Assembly: GCF_030812915.1 (NCBI RefSeq) | Contig: NZ_JAUSTQ010000001.1 | Span: 248,001-312,000, forward strand | Origin: Alkalibacillus salilacus | Lineage (GTDB): Bacteria; Bacillota; Bacilli; Bacillales; Alkalibacillaceae | DNA length: 64,000 nucleotides | Direction: 5' to 3' | Shown: in pieces, positions 9,288 to 17,439 of the stretch | Layout: every line of letters starts with the position of its first letter | How positions within the stretch are numbered: the first letter of the stretch is position 1 | Position numbers and translations under genes: made by a program | Notes under the pieces: model-generated | Seen by the model: only the letters and a program-made list of their open reading frames with translations | The model's database searches: none | What the model was told of the DNA's origin: nothing

Positions 9288-9944
9288 ATGTTAACAATCA
9301 TTTCATGGATTGCTTTAGTTATTGGTATAATGTCATCTATGATTATCGCAATCGATGTATTCAAACATCCACAAATGATGACAATCATGAACATCGTTTG
9401 GCCGATTAATGGTTGGTTTTTTGGACCTTTTGCAGTCTGGACCTATTTCAAATGGGGACGATTAAAGGCGAAAGACTCAAATCAAGAAGATGAACGCCAA
9501 CAATCAGCAAAAATATTTGTTTCGGCTAGTCATTGTGCTGGTGGGTGTACATTTGGTGACATCGTAGGCGTTCCCATTGTAGCATTGACTGGCATGACCA
9601 TTGTTGGGTCGACTCTATTCGCTCATTATCTAATTGAGTTTATATTAGCTTATCTGTTTGGCATTATCTTTCAATTTTTAGCTATTTATCCAATGCAACA
9701 AAACAAGTATAAATTCCATGCTTTTAAATCAGCAATCAAAGCCGATACTTGGTCAGTAATCACTTTCCAAATTGGTATGTTCGGTTGGATGGCAGTTGTT
9801 CATTATTTACTATTCTCAAATCCACCAACTCCTGTAGAACCGACATTTTGGTTTATGATGCAGATTGCTATGATTCTTGGTTTCTTAGTCAGTTATCCAG
9901 CTAATTGGTGGCTTATTCAAAAAGGCATAAAAGAAGCAATGTAA
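9288..9944 (+). CDS. DUF4396 family membrane protein
   Basis: A 218-residue multi-pass membrane protein (about six segments). The hallmark is SASHCAGGCTFGDIVG around residues 77-92, a His/Cys-rich motif at the head of a membrane helix, preceded by a WPINGWFFGP motif. The Cys/His pattern suggests metal or redox chemistry, but DUF4396 is uncharacterised. SD AGGAGGAGGG precedes the ATG. The gene ends 30 bp before a bidirectional terminator shared with the SDR gene. Confidence 0.82.
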   Translation: MLTIISWIALVIGIMSSMIIAIDVFKHPQMMTIMNIVWPINGWFFGPFAVWTYFKWGRLKAKDSNQEDERQQSAKIFVSASHCAGGCTFGDIVGVPIVALTGMTIVGSTLFAHYLIEFILAYLFGIIFQFLAIYPMQQNKYKFHAFKSAIKADTWSVITFQIGMFGWMAVVHYLLFSNPPTPVEPTFWFMMQIAMILGFLVSYPANWWLIQKGIKEAM

Positions 9945-9974
9945 CATTGAAGTCATTTAATTCAATACTCACAT

Positions 9975-10015
9975 AAAAAAGGGAAATCTCATACTAAAAG
10001 AGATTTCCCTTTTTA
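9975..10015. terminator. Bidirectional terminator
   Basis: AAAAAAGGGAAATCTC ... GAGATTTCCCTTTTT hairpin between the convergent DUF4396 and SDR genes. It has A and T runs on both sides. Confidence 0.92.
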
Positions 10016-10018
10016 TAT

Positions 10019-10756
10019 TTATTGCGCTGTCACGCCACCGTCGACGATTAAACTAGCACCTGTCATGAAGGAAGAATCATCGCTTGCTAGGAATAAAACT
10101 GATTTAGCGATTTCTTCTGGCTGTCCTAGACGTTTTACTGGTGTTGCTTCAGCTAAGGCTTCTCGACTCTCTGGCGGTAAGATTGGTGTCTCGATAAAAC
10201 CTGGGCAGAGAGCATTTACGCGAATGTTTTCTTCAGCATATTCAACACCCAGTGAACGAGTAAGGTTAACCACGCCACCTTTAGCCGCATTATAAGCAGC
10301 TGTTTGGGCAGCTCCTACATGGCCGTACATCGATGCTGTATTCACGATTGTGCCACCGCCTGATTCACGCATTTTGCGAATGCCTTCACGCGCTACTAAA
10401 AAGACACCATCTAAATCAACATTAACCGTCTTGCGCCAATCATCGTATTCTAATTCATGAGTCGGGCCTTGAGAGCCAATACCTGCATTATTGAACACGA
10501 TATCAATTTGACCAAATGCTTTCGCTACATCGTCAAAAGCCGCTACAACTTGATCTTCTTTCGTTGTATTCACTTGATGAAAAGCCGCTTCAGTGCCGTT
10601 CGTTTTCAACTCATCAACCACTGCTTGACCTTTTTCATCATCCAAGTCTGCAATCACGATTTTTGCGCCTTCTTTAGCAAATAATCGTGCAGATGCAGCT
10701 CCAATACCTGATGCACCACCTGTAATAAACGCTACTTTGTCTTGTAGTTTACCCAT
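10019..10756 (-). CDS. SDR family oxidoreductase
   Basis: A 245-residue classical short-chain dehydrogenase/reductase. The cofactor loop is TGGASGIG (12-19), NNAG is at 89-92, and the catalytic Ser142, Tyr155 and Lys159 are present (SMYGHV...YNAAKGG). The C-terminal substrate loop (CPGFIETPILPP) is family-typical. It resembles glucose/3-oxoacyl dehydrogenase-like enzymes; the exact substrate is unknown. ATG at 10756 is preferred over TTG at 10762 because AAGGAGG lies only 2 bp from the TTG. Two copies of an AAACTTTCATA element flank its promoter, suggesting repression. Confidence 0.92.
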   Translation of the reverse strand: MGKLQDKVAFITGGASGIGAASARLFAKEGAKIVIADLDDEKGQAVVDELKTNGTEAAFHQVNTTKEDQVVAAFDDVAKAFGQIDIVFNNAGIGSQGPTHELEYDDWRKTVNVDLDGVFLVAREGIRKMRESGGGTIVNTASMYGHVGAAQTAAYNAAKGGVVNLTRSLGVEYAEENIRVNALCPGFIETPILPPESREALAEATPVKRLGQPEEIAKSVLFLASDDSSFMTGASLIVDGGVTAQ

Positions 10757-10770
10757 GGACAATTCCTCCT

Positions 10771-10853
10771 TATGAAAACTTTCATAATTGTGATAATCCT
10801 TACACTTTTATTATAGCAAGTTGACACACAGTCACAATCAGCAAACTTTCATA
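10771..10853 (-). promoter_or_regulatory. SDR promoter with flanking repeat elements
   Basis: On the minus strand a TATAAT -10 (complement of 10810-10815) lies 16 bp from TTGTGA (complement of 10832-10837). TATGAAAACTTTCATA, a 7-bp inverted repeat with a 2-bp centre, occupies 10771-10786. The half element AAACTTTCATA recurs at 10843-10853. The pair could be operator sites; no regulator gene is adjacent. Confidence 0.5.
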
Positions 10854-10926
10854 GAGTGTCTATTAAATCGACACTTTATACATTTCTGTCTAAATAAAAT
10901 GAAATTATTGTCCTAGATAAACCGTT

Positions 10927-11295
10927 CTATCGCCAAAACTTTGTGTAATTTTGTTTATCTTCAATATTAAATGCAATCATCTTCTCAAGTAATTGATAAT
11001 CAACCTGTTCTTTCCATTTAATTTTCAACAACTCTTTCGTCGTCTCATAACCCGCTTCTTTTATCTCATCAAGAAATTGTTCCAACGCCACACGTTCAGG
11101 CGCAATAGACATGTGATGCTTGGCCATACTGAATGCTATAATAAACGTCCCGTGATCTTGGAACATCGGCTGATTCCATTTGACGACTGGTTCTAATTGC
11201 GGGAATGTCTGCTTCACCCAATTAAGTACTGTTTCCATTCTTTCTTTTTGATTAGGATCATCAATCTTTGCTAGATAATCTTTAAAAACTTCCAC
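10927..11295 (-). CDS. DUF1801 / frataxin-like iron chaperone (YdhG-type)
   Basis: A 122-residue protein of the DUF1801 fold. The motif ETVLNWVKQTFPQL...KWNQPMF and the C-terminal IKWKEQVDYQLLEKMI match the YdhG/Fra group, shown in Bacillus to act as an intracellular iron chaperone. Length matches (about 124). GTG at 11295 is chosen because GGGGGA precedes it by 6 bp; the ATG at 11310 lies within or before that site. No iron genes neighbour it. Confidence 0.75.
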   Translation of the reverse strand: MEVFKDYLAKIDDPNQKERMETVLNWVKQTFPQLEPVVKWNQPMFQDHGTFIIAFSMAKHHMSIAPERVALEQFLDEIKEAGYETTKELLKIKWKEQVDYQLLEKMIAFNIEDKQNYTKFWR

Positions 11296-11394
11296 AAAAA
11301 ATCCCCCCATTAAACTGGATAACTTCTAACTATTTCCTTTATCATATATAATGATTACATAAAAGTAAACGTCAATTGAGCTAGGAGGCTCATT

Positions 11395-11511
11395 TTGTTT
11401 GATAACCACAATTCAAATGACACTTTTGATCGCGGCTTCTTTGGTAGTCCTGGATGCATGATCATTCTCATTCTCGCGATTATTATCATTTCGGTGATCA
11501 CCAACTTATAA
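11395..11511 (+). CDS. 38-residue single-span membrane peptide
   Basis: A very small gene: TTG start at 11395, AGGAGG at 11383-11388 (6-bp spacing), TAA at 11509-11511. The peptide has a polar N-terminal part (FDNHNSNDTFDRGFFGSPG) and one C-terminal membrane span (MIILILAIIIISVITNL). It is immediately followed by a bidirectional terminator, which supports its being a real transcript end. The function is unknown; small membrane peptides of this shape are frequent in spore formers, but it is not a clear YjcZ relative. Confidence 0.6.
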   Translation: MFDNHNSNDTFDRGFFGSPGCMIILILAIIIISVITNL

Positions 11512-11531
11512 GGCGATGAATGATAATAAAA

Positions 11532-11567
11532 ACCAGAACGCTTTCACAAAAGAAAAGCGTTCTGGCT
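11532..11567. terminator. Bidirectional terminator
   Basis: AACCAGAACGCTTTC ... GAAAAGCGTTCTGGCTTT hairpin between the small membrane peptide and the convergent end of the TRAP operon. Confidence 0.9.
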
Positions 11568-11584
11568 TTAATTATGGACTATCT

Positions 11585-12349
11585 TTATCTATATTCTTCG
11601 ACGCTATCTGTAATAAACATATGCCCTGGGGCATGACTCACGAATATTGGAATACCCGCTTTTTCTAATACATTCTGAGGTGTCACTCCACAAGCCCAAA
11701 ACACTGGCACTCTGTCCTCCTCAAAATCTACTGATTCTCCGTAATCTGGATGATTAATGTCTTCTATCCCTATCTCATTGGGATCTCCAATATGAACGGG
11801 GGAACCGTGTGAAGTCTCAAATTTGCTCGTAATATCAATAGCTTGATCGACTTCACTTGGTTTTAAAGGTCGCATACTAACAACCATGTTCCCAGTAAAC
11901 ATCCCAACAGACTGACACGGGATAGTTGTCCGGTACATCGGAATAACCCTTTGTTGCTCTTGATGCAATAACTGAATTCCTTGTTCGACCAAAGCCTTTT
12001 CAAATGTGAAACTACATCCGATTAGAAACGTCACAAAGGAATCACACCAGTCATCATAAAGATTAAGCACTTCTTTTGAAAATTGTCCGTTTTTATAAAC
12101 ACGATATTTCGGTACATCAGTTCTTATATCTGCTCCAAATGCTGTAGTCGGCTCTACTTGACCAGGTTCAAGTACCTCAATTAATGGACAAGCTTTCGGA
12201 TTCCGTTTGCAAAACAACAAGAAGTCAAACGCATACTCATAAGGTAATGAGATGAGATTCGTTTGTAAATAATGTGGACACAAATCGCTAGTTGTCATTA
12301 CACGCTCATTCTTACGAAACAAATCTCTCATTTCTTTAGGACTGCGCAT
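11585..12349 (-). CDS. DUF1445 putative hydro-lyase (YcsI / D-glutamate cyclase-like)
   Basis: A 254-residue protein of the DUF1445 family, to which Bacillus YcsI and the catalytic part of mammalian D-glutamate cyclase belong. Recognisable blocks are FLLFCKRNPKACPLIEVL near residue 45, YRVYKNGQF near 85, FLIGCSFTFEKAL near 110 and FWACGVTPQNVL near 217, plus the terminal HAPGHMFITD. Family knowledge suggests lyase/cyclase chemistry on small carboxylic or amino acids. It is the last gene of the TRAP operon, 12 bp after dctM. ATG at 12349 is preferred over GTG at 12352 on spacing to GAGGTG. The pxpABC genes that accompany ycsI in some bacilli are not present here. Confidence 0.85.
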   Translation of the reverse strand: MRSPKEMRDLFRKNERVMTTSDLCPHYLQTNLISLPYEYAFDFLLFCKRNPKACPLIEVLEPGQVEPTTAFGADIRTDVPKYRVYKNGQFSKEVLNLYDDWCDSFVTFLIGCSFTFEKALVEQGIQLLHQEQQRVIPMYRTTIPCQSVGMFTGNMVVSMRPLKPSEVDQAIDITSKFETSHGSPVHIGDPNEIGIEDINHPDYGESVDFEEDRVPVFWACGVTPQNVLEKAGIPIFVSHAPGHMFITDSVEEYR

Positions 12350-12361
12350 CACTCAACACCT

Positions 12362-13639
12362 CTAATTATTAAATAACTCAACCGGGAATAAAATGACATC
12401 TGGGATATAAGTAATCACTAACAAGACAGCGATTAATATTGCGACCTGTGGAAAGAGAAACTTAAACATCTTAGGCACACCAATTTCAGCAATGGATGAT
12501 GTCACAAATAAACATACACCCAGTGGCGGCGTTACCATACCAATGGTTAAGTTTACTGCCAAAATAATACCGAAATGCAGTGGATCTACACCTGCTTGTT
12601 CCACGAGTGGCAATAATAATGGTGTGAAAATAGATACCGCACTAATCGTATCAATAAAGGTTCCTGCCAATAGCAATATGACATTAATCAATAAAAGTAA
12701 TAAGATCGGATTGTCTGCGACAACTCCCAATGCACTAATTAATTGTTGTGGAATTTGGTTAAATGATAAGAACCAAATGAATAGGGATGCCCCACCAATT
12801 AAGAAGACAATAGCAGATGTTGTTTTGGCCGTTTGTAGTAAAATTGGTTTTAGGTCTTTCAGCGAAATTTCTCTATATACAAACATGCCGATAATGACAG
12901 CATACACAACCGCAATGACACCTGATTCTGTTGCCGTGAACATGCCTGATACAATACCACCAATAATAATGACTGGCATCATGAGTGCAAGAACCGCATG
13001 CTTAAATCCATGTAAAACTTCACCTAAAGAAGCCCGCGTTTCACTAGCTCTATAATTATACTTCTTACCAACGAAATAACTATAGACCATCAATCCTAGT
13101 CCCATTAGCAACCCTGGAATCACACCAGCAATGAATAAGTCACCGATAGATTCATTGGCCATTACTCCGTACAAGATGAGTACAATACTTGGCGGTATAA
13201 TAGGACCAATTGTTGCAGCTGATGCTACTAGACTTGATGAGAAACGTAGATCATAACCATCTTTCTTCATCTCAGGAATCATCATACCACCAATAGCCGC
13301 TGCTGCCGCTATGGCTGTACCTGTTAATGCAGCAAAGAAAACGCTAGTTATAATTACGACCATTGCTAGTCCACCAGGTAATGGACCCACAATTGTTTTA
13401 GAGAAGTTGATCAATCGTTTCGAAATACCACCTTTGGTCATTAATTCACCTGCTAGAACAAACAATGGAATGGCGACTAATGTGAATTGATCAATCCCAT
13501 TAAACACATTACGAGGTACATTAATTAATAAATCAGGACTGCTGAATAATATACCTAAAATCGAAACAAATATAAGTGAGAAAGCAATCGGAATTCTAAG
13601 TAGTATAAGAACAAATAATAATACAACAAGCCAAATCAT
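12362..13639 (-). CDS. dctM: TRAP transporter large permease (DctM)
   Basis: A 425-residue, 12-13 span membrane subunit of a tripartite ATP-independent periplasmic-type transporter that imports organic acids or related solutes using an ion gradient. DctM hallmarks are visible: FTLVAIPLFVLAGELM, GTAIAAAAAIGGMMIPEM, ATIGPIIPPSIVLILYG and NLTIGMVTPPLGVCLFVTSSIA. The first codons overlap the end of dctQ by 4 bp, implying translational coupling. TRAP systems are commonly sodium-driven, which suits a halophile. Confidence 0.95.
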   Translation of the reverse strand: MIWLVVLLFVLILLRIPIAFSLIFVSILGILFSSPDLLINVPRNVFNGIDQFTLVAIPLFVLAGELMTKGGISKRLINFSKTIVGPLPGGLAMVVIITSVFFAALTGTAIAAAAAIGGMMIPEMKKDGYDLRFSSSLVASAATIGPIIPPSIVLILYGVMANESIGDLFIAGVIPGLLMGLGLMVYSYFVGKKYNYRASETRASLGEVLHGFKHAVLALMMPVIIIGGIVSGMFTATESGVIAVVYAVIIGMFVYREISLKDLKPILLQTAKTTSAIVFLIGGASLFIWFLSFNQIPQQLISALGVVADNPILLLLLINVILLLAGTFIDTISAVSIFTPLLLPLVEQAGVDPLHFGIILAVNLTIGMVTPPLGVCLFVTSSIAEIGVPKMFKFLFPQVAILIAVLLVITYIPDVILFPVELFNN

Positions 13640-14091
13640 TTGAACACCTTCCTAACATGGAAGTAAAACATTAAGACTGCACTGATTGGTAAAGCTAAAT
13701 AAACATAAGCTTTTTGGATGTCTAAAAACCCTAATGTTTGACCAGAATCTAAATTGTTCTGAACCAGTTGGACACCATATAAAACTAAAAAGATAATCGT
13801 AAATCCAACTAGGACAAACTCCAACACTTTTAATACTTTAATAGTTAAACCCTTTGCTTCCTCAAATAAATCAACTGTCAGATGGCCACTATTATAAATT
13901 AACAATGCAGCACCAAACAGAATGCTATAAACGAACGAAATCATCAAGACTTCTTGCGACCAACTCAAAGGCTGTTGGATCACTTTGCGAAACAAAACTT
14001 GTAAAAAGGTCACAACCACAGTTGTTGATAATGTAATAGCAACTATGACTTCTACAAGTCGATAGATTAAGGTATCTATTTTGTTAAGCAA
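13636..14091 (-). CDS. dctQ: TRAP transporter small permease (DctQ)
   Basis: A 151-residue, four-span membrane protein of the DctQ family. The signature region is LFRKVIQQPLSWSQEVLMISFVYSILFGAALLI around residues 36-68. It pairs with DctM and lies between the binding protein and DctM genes in the usual order. TTG at 14091 is chosen because GAGGTG precedes it by 6 bp; an in-frame GTG at 14100 is part of that site. A hairpin in front of the gene probably lowers its expression relative to dctP. Confidence 0.92.
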   Translation of the reverse strand: MLNKIDTLIYRLVEVIVAITLSTTVVVTFLQVLFRKVIQQPLSWSQEVLMISFVYSILFGAALLIYNSGHLTVDLFEEAKGLTIKVLKVLEFVLVGFTIIFLVLYGVQLVQNNLDSGQTLGFLDIQKAYVYLALPISAVLMFYFHVRKVFK

Positions 14092-14128
14092 TAGAAACAC
14101 CTCATTTCATTTACAATTAAGATAAGAA

Positions 14129-14162
14129 ACTAGCTCCTAGCTTTATAACGGTAGGAGCTAGT
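14129..14162 (-). terminator. Intercistronic hairpin between dctP and dctQ
   Basis: ACTAGCTCCTA ... TAGGAGCTAGT stem of 11 bp in the 70-bp gap, with only a short U-rich tail (TTTCTTATC) in the direction of transcription. It is likely a partial terminator or mRNA stabiliser giving more binding protein than permease, as is common for binding-protein transporters. Confidence 0.7.
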
Positions 14163-14170
14163 CCAGTTCT

Positions 14171-15178
14171 TTAGTTACGTGCTTCTTCGATACGGTTAAT
14201 TAGATCCTCTGGAACTCTGTCTGATACAGCTTCTTTTACATCTTGTGTTGCTTCACGGAATGCTTCACGATTTGGTTCGGTAATCGTGACACCATTATCC
14301 TTAAGCTTTTGTTTAATCTCGTCTTCTTTTTCAGCTAGTGTCTCTCTGTGATATTCAGTAGTTTCTGTTACAGCCTCCTCGACTGCCGTTTGTTGCTCAT
14401 CAGTTAGGCCGTCAAATACTCCTTGATTCATAACCACGATTGCTGGTGAATAAGTATGGGACGTTAAAGCAACATGATCCTGCACTTCATAGAATTTCAT
14501 TGAATCAATTGTCGGTAATGGGTTCTCTTGCCCATCAACTACACCTTGGTCTAATGCAGAGTATAATTCATTGAAATCAACTGGTGTCGGCTCAGCTCCT
14601 AAAGCTGACATATGCTCTTCCCAAACGTCTGAAGGTTGAACACGTATCTTTAATCCTTCTACATCTTCAGGCTGATTAATTTCACGTTGATTGTTCGTTA
14701 AATGTCTGAATCCTACTTCCCAGTAGCCTAATCCTTTCATGTCGTACTCTGAAGTCTTATCCAATAAATCTTGTCCGATTTCTCCATCTAGAACACTATA
14801 AACATGGTCTTCGTCATCAAATAAATAAGGAATGCCAAAAACATTCATCTCTTCTACTGTATTTGCAAATGAACTGTCTGCTGCTACTGTTGTCATCTCA
14901 AGTGAACCATCCATCACTTGTTCTACGGCATCTGCTTCACTACCCAGCGTTGCATTTCCATGAATTTCAATCGTAACGCCACCGTCTGTTTTTTCTTCAA
15001 CTGACTCTTTAAACTTTTCGGCAGCTATTTGATACTGGTGTGATTCAGAACCTGAATGCGCTAGTTTAATACTAGTTGATTCTCCATCACCAGACCCAGA
15101 TTCCGATTCGCCCCCGCTTCCGCAGGCAACCAAGATCAATAAAGTTGTTGATAATAACAATAAAAGTACTTTCTTCAT
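14171..15178 (-). CDS. dctP: TRAP transporter substrate-binding lipoprotein (DctP)
   Basis: A 335-residue extracytoplasmic solute receptor. It has a lipoprotein signal with lipobox LVAC (Cys19), an acidic Gly/Ser linker, then the DctP fold. The family's conserved arginine lies in GLKIRVQPSDVW (about residue 176); it normally binds the ligand carboxylate. The segment DFNELYSALDQGVVDGQENP is the typical DctP signature. The conserved carboxylate-binding site supports an organic acid ligand; the exact substrate is unknown. The start is 3 bp after the amidase stop, with SD AGGAGTG inside the upstream gene. Confidence 0.95.
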   Translation of the reverse strand: MKKVLLLLLSTTLLILVACGSGGESESGSGDGESTSIKLAHSGSESHQYQIAAEKFKESVEEKTDGGVTIEIHGNATLGSEADAVEQVMDGSLEMTTVAADSSFANTVEEMNVFGIPYLFDDEDHVYSVLDGEIGQDLLDKTSEYDMKGLGYWEVGFRHLTNNQREINQPEDVEGLKIRVQPSDVWEEHMSALGAEPTPVDFNELYSALDQGVVDGQENPLPTIDSMKFYEVQDHVALTSHTYSPAIVVMNQGVFDGLTDEQQTAVEEAVTETTEYHRETLAEKEDEIKQKLKDNGVTITEPNREAFREATQDVKEAVSDRVPEDLINRIEEARN

Positions 15179-15181
15179 TTT

Positions 15182-15985
15182 CTACACTCCTCTATCTTTT
15201 TTATAAATTTCAGGTACCCGACTATCGAAAATCGGAACATCGTGCCTAACCTTTTTCACCTTTTCTAAATCTAGTCTTAGGCTTAACGTTTCTTCCTGAC
15301 TATTGCTACCTTCTGCCAAGACATCTCCCCATGGGTCGACAACCATGGAATTGCCACTAAATTCTTGACCATCATACTCACCGATTCGATTACTCGAAAC
15401 GACATACATTTGATTTTCAATCGCTCTAGCAATTTGTAAGCTCCGCCAATGTTTCCTACGAGCAGCCGGCCATTCTGCTACAACACATAGTACTTGAGCT
15501 CCTTCTAAAGCTAATGGTCTAATCAGTTCTGGAAATCTCAAATCGTAACAAATGATTAACCCAAATTTGACGCCATCTAATTCAAATACCTCCGCTGGCT
15601 TCTCACCCCCTGTGAGATAATGATGTTCATTTAACATAGGCACTAAATGCGCTTTATCATATTGATAGACCAGTTCACCTTCACGGTTGATCACCACAGC
15701 CGTGTTATAGATCCCTCCTTCTTTTTTATTCGCTATAGATCCACCCACGATATTCACGTGGTGTTTTGTAGCTAAATCCTTTAAGAATGAAATGGTAGGC
15801 TCACCATCTTGATCAGCTATATCTTCTAATTCTGGTAATGTATAAGCTGTCGTCCACATTTCGGGAATCACGATGGTGTCTGGACTATTTTCCTCAACAT
15901 CACGATCAATCCACTCAGTAAGAAGTTGTCTGTTTGCCTCAGGATCCCCTGGGACTATATCCATTTGAAAAACTGAGAAGTTCAT
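15182..15985 (-). CDS. Nitrilase-superfamily carbon-nitrogen hydrolase (omega-amidase-like)
   Basis: A 267-residue cytosolic C-N hydrolase with the complete catalytic triad: Glu42 (IPEMWTTAY), Lys111 (YDKAHLVP) and Cys146 (LIICYDLRFPE). The closest resemblance I can recall is to YkrU/YafV-type omega-amidases that deaminate 2-oxoglutaramate. In this operon it probably releases ammonia from an amide brought in by the TRAP system or made by its partners. The ATG overlaps the stop of the DUF2848 gene (TAATG), so the two are translationally coupled. Confidence 0.9.
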   Translation of the reverse strand: MNFSVFQMDIVPGDPEANRQLLTEWIDRDVEENSPDTIVIPEMWTTAYTLPELEDIADQDGEPTISFLKDLATKHHVNIVGGSIANKKEGGIYNTAVVINREGELVYQYDKAHLVPMLNEHHYLTGGEKPAEVFELDGVKFGLIICYDLRFPELIRPLALEGAQVLCVVAEWPAARRKHWRSLQIARAIENQMYVVSSNRIGEYDGQEFSGNSMVVDPWGDVLAEGSNSQEETLSLRLDLEKVKKVRHDVPIFDSRVPEIYKKDRGV

Positions 15986-16656
15986 TATGACTCACCTGCA
16001 ATTTGGTTAATGGTATATTCAGTTTCAATCTGTTTATTAGAAACTGGATCTTTTAAGCGCATCTTGAATTTCTCTCCGAATTTAAAACCATCCAATAAAG
16101 GAACCGTGCCCGCAAATACAATTGACCCCTGCAAAGGCACATGATTCTGATTCAAGTATTCTATTATTTCTTCGTATGGAATAATCGCCGTTAAATCATG
16201 ATGCTGGTAAGGAACCCATTCTCCATCTACATAAATGTCAGATGATAATTCTAGTTGATCCCAATGATCTTGAACGTCTGATAACTTCCAGACATCATTA
16301 GCGAATGGTTTGTCACAAACTTGCTTGGATTTGTTAATATCGACTGTTTCTAAGCCTCTATCAGTATGGTCACTGCCAACTGTGATATAAGTTTCGTCAC
16401 CGAAGATCAATACAATTTCAGCTTCGCCACTTGATTTTCCGCCGATTACATCCATTTGGCCTATTTGATTCAAGCTTGTTAACCTAATCGGATACAGTGC
16501 TGGGACTTGGCTTGGTTCAGGAATTCCCATCTCTTTCAGCTCTTTAATATGCTCTAAGGTCTTTTCCTTATTGCGTCCCGTATAGCCAATGCAATAGACT
16601 TCCGAGAGATTGACAGGTATTTTTTCCCCTTGATAGTTTAAGTTGAATTGATACAT
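15985..16656 (-). CDS. DUF2848 family protein
   Basis: A 223-residue protein. The blocks CIGYTGRNKEKTLEHIKELKEMGI (N-terminal), EIVLIFGDETYITVGSDHTDR (middle) and GSIVFAGTVPLLDGFKFGEKF (C-terminal) fit DUF2848. This uncharacterised family is sometimes likened to fumarylacetoacetate hydrolase-like folds; the GSDHTDR His/Asp pair may bind metal (inference). ATG at 16656 is used since GGAGGT lies 10 bp upstream; an ATG at 16674 overlaps that site. It lies second in the operon, directly behind the GntR regulator. Confidence 0.72.
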   Translation of the reverse strand: MYQFNLNYQGEKIPVNLSEVYCIGYTGRNKEKTLEHIKELKEMGIPEPSQVPALYPIRLTSLNQIGQMDVIGGKSSGEAEIVLIFGDETYITVGSDHTDRGLETVDINKSKQVCDKPFANDVWKLSDVQDHWDQLELSSDIYVDGEWVPYQHHDLTAIIPYEEIIEYLNQNHVPLQGSIVFAGTVPLLDGFKFGEKFKMRLKDPVSNKQIETEYTINQIAGES

Positions 16657-16683
16657 TATGACTTCTACCTCCATGCCTAGTTG

Positions 16684-17346
16684 TTACTTAATATTTTTAA
16701 CAACCGTTTCTGTATTGCTTAAGTGATAGTCTAGCTTGTCCATAGCTATCTGCTCATCTTGTTCTTGTAAACCTTCTAAAATGGCCCGATGTTCTTTAAT
16801 AACTTCTTCCATACGACCCGGCTTCATCAACGCTTCATGACCTATTACCCTCGTTAAATTATGCAGATCGATAAAAATCTTTTTGAACATATTTTGCTCA
16901 GCAAATTCTAGTATGGTTTTATGAAACATTTGGTCTAGCTCGATATTACGTAATCGATCATCATTTTGAGCAGCCTCTTCCTGTTCAGATAAGATGTCAT
17001 AAAGCTCTTGAATTTGTTCTTCAGTAATAAGCGGGGCTAACTTCCGAACGCCTTCTTTCTCCATTGATTTCCTTAAATAAATAATCTGTTCTTTTTCATT
17101 TTCGGAAATTTCCCTTACTTTGAAGCCTTTCCGTTGCTCATGTACTAAAAGCCCTTCTTTCGTTAATTCCGCCAAGCTTTCACGCACCGGTGTTCTCGAG
17201 ACATCAAAGGATTTAGACAATGATATTTCTGTGATTAATTCATTTTTAGGGATCGATCCATGTAAGATCGCACTTTTTAACTCATCGTAGACTAACTCTT
17301 TTGATGTTTTGTTTTTTTGAATCGGTTTTAAATCGAATTTACTCAT
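16684..17346 (-). CDS. GntR family regulator, FCD (FadR) subgroup
   Basis: A 220-residue repressor/activator. The N-terminal winged helix is at about 10-70 (LVYDELKSAILHGSIPKNELITEISLSKSFDVSRTPVRESL). An all-helical FCD ligand-binding domain follows at about 80-210; FCD domains usually bind a metal plus a small carboxylate. It is first gene of the operon and probably controls it and itself through the palindrome upstream. ATG at 17346 has AGAGGTGG upstream; the longer open frame to 17379 would start inside the operator. The effector is probably the operon's substrate. Confidence 0.93.
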   Translation of the reverse strand: MSKFDLKPIQKNKTSKELVYDELKSAILHGSIPKNELITEISLSKSFDVSRTPVRESLAELTKEGLLVHEQRKGFKVREISENEKEQIIYLRKSMEKEGVRKLAPLITEEQIQELYDILSEQEEAAQNDDRLRNIELDQMFHKTILEFAEQNMFKKIFIDLHNLTRVIGHEALMKPGRMEEVIKEHRAILEGLQEQDEQIAMDKLDYHLSNTETVVKNIK

Positions 17347-17364
17347 AACATCCACCTCTATGTA

Positions 17365-17410
17365 TGATGTATACATCACACACTATAATATGTAAGCGGT
17401 TTATTGTCAA
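17365..17410 (-). promoter_or_regulatory. Promoter and GntR/FCD operator of the TRAP operon
   Basis: On the minus strand: -35 TTGACA (complement of 17405-17410), 17-bp spacer, -10 TATAGT (complement of 17382-17387). Just downstream is TGATGTATACATCA at 17365-17378, a perfect 14-bp palindrome of the kind FCD-type GntR proteins bind. It covers the predicted transcription start, so binding should repress. Confidence 0.85.
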
Positions 17411-17439
17411 ATAATTTTAAAATTTTGTTCGGACAAAAT

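Noticed and set aside
11585..17346. Operon as a 5-oxoprolinase (PxpABC) locus
   Set aside because: A YcsI-like gene is present, but no PxpA, PxpB or PxpC gene is in the window, so the pathway cannot be named.
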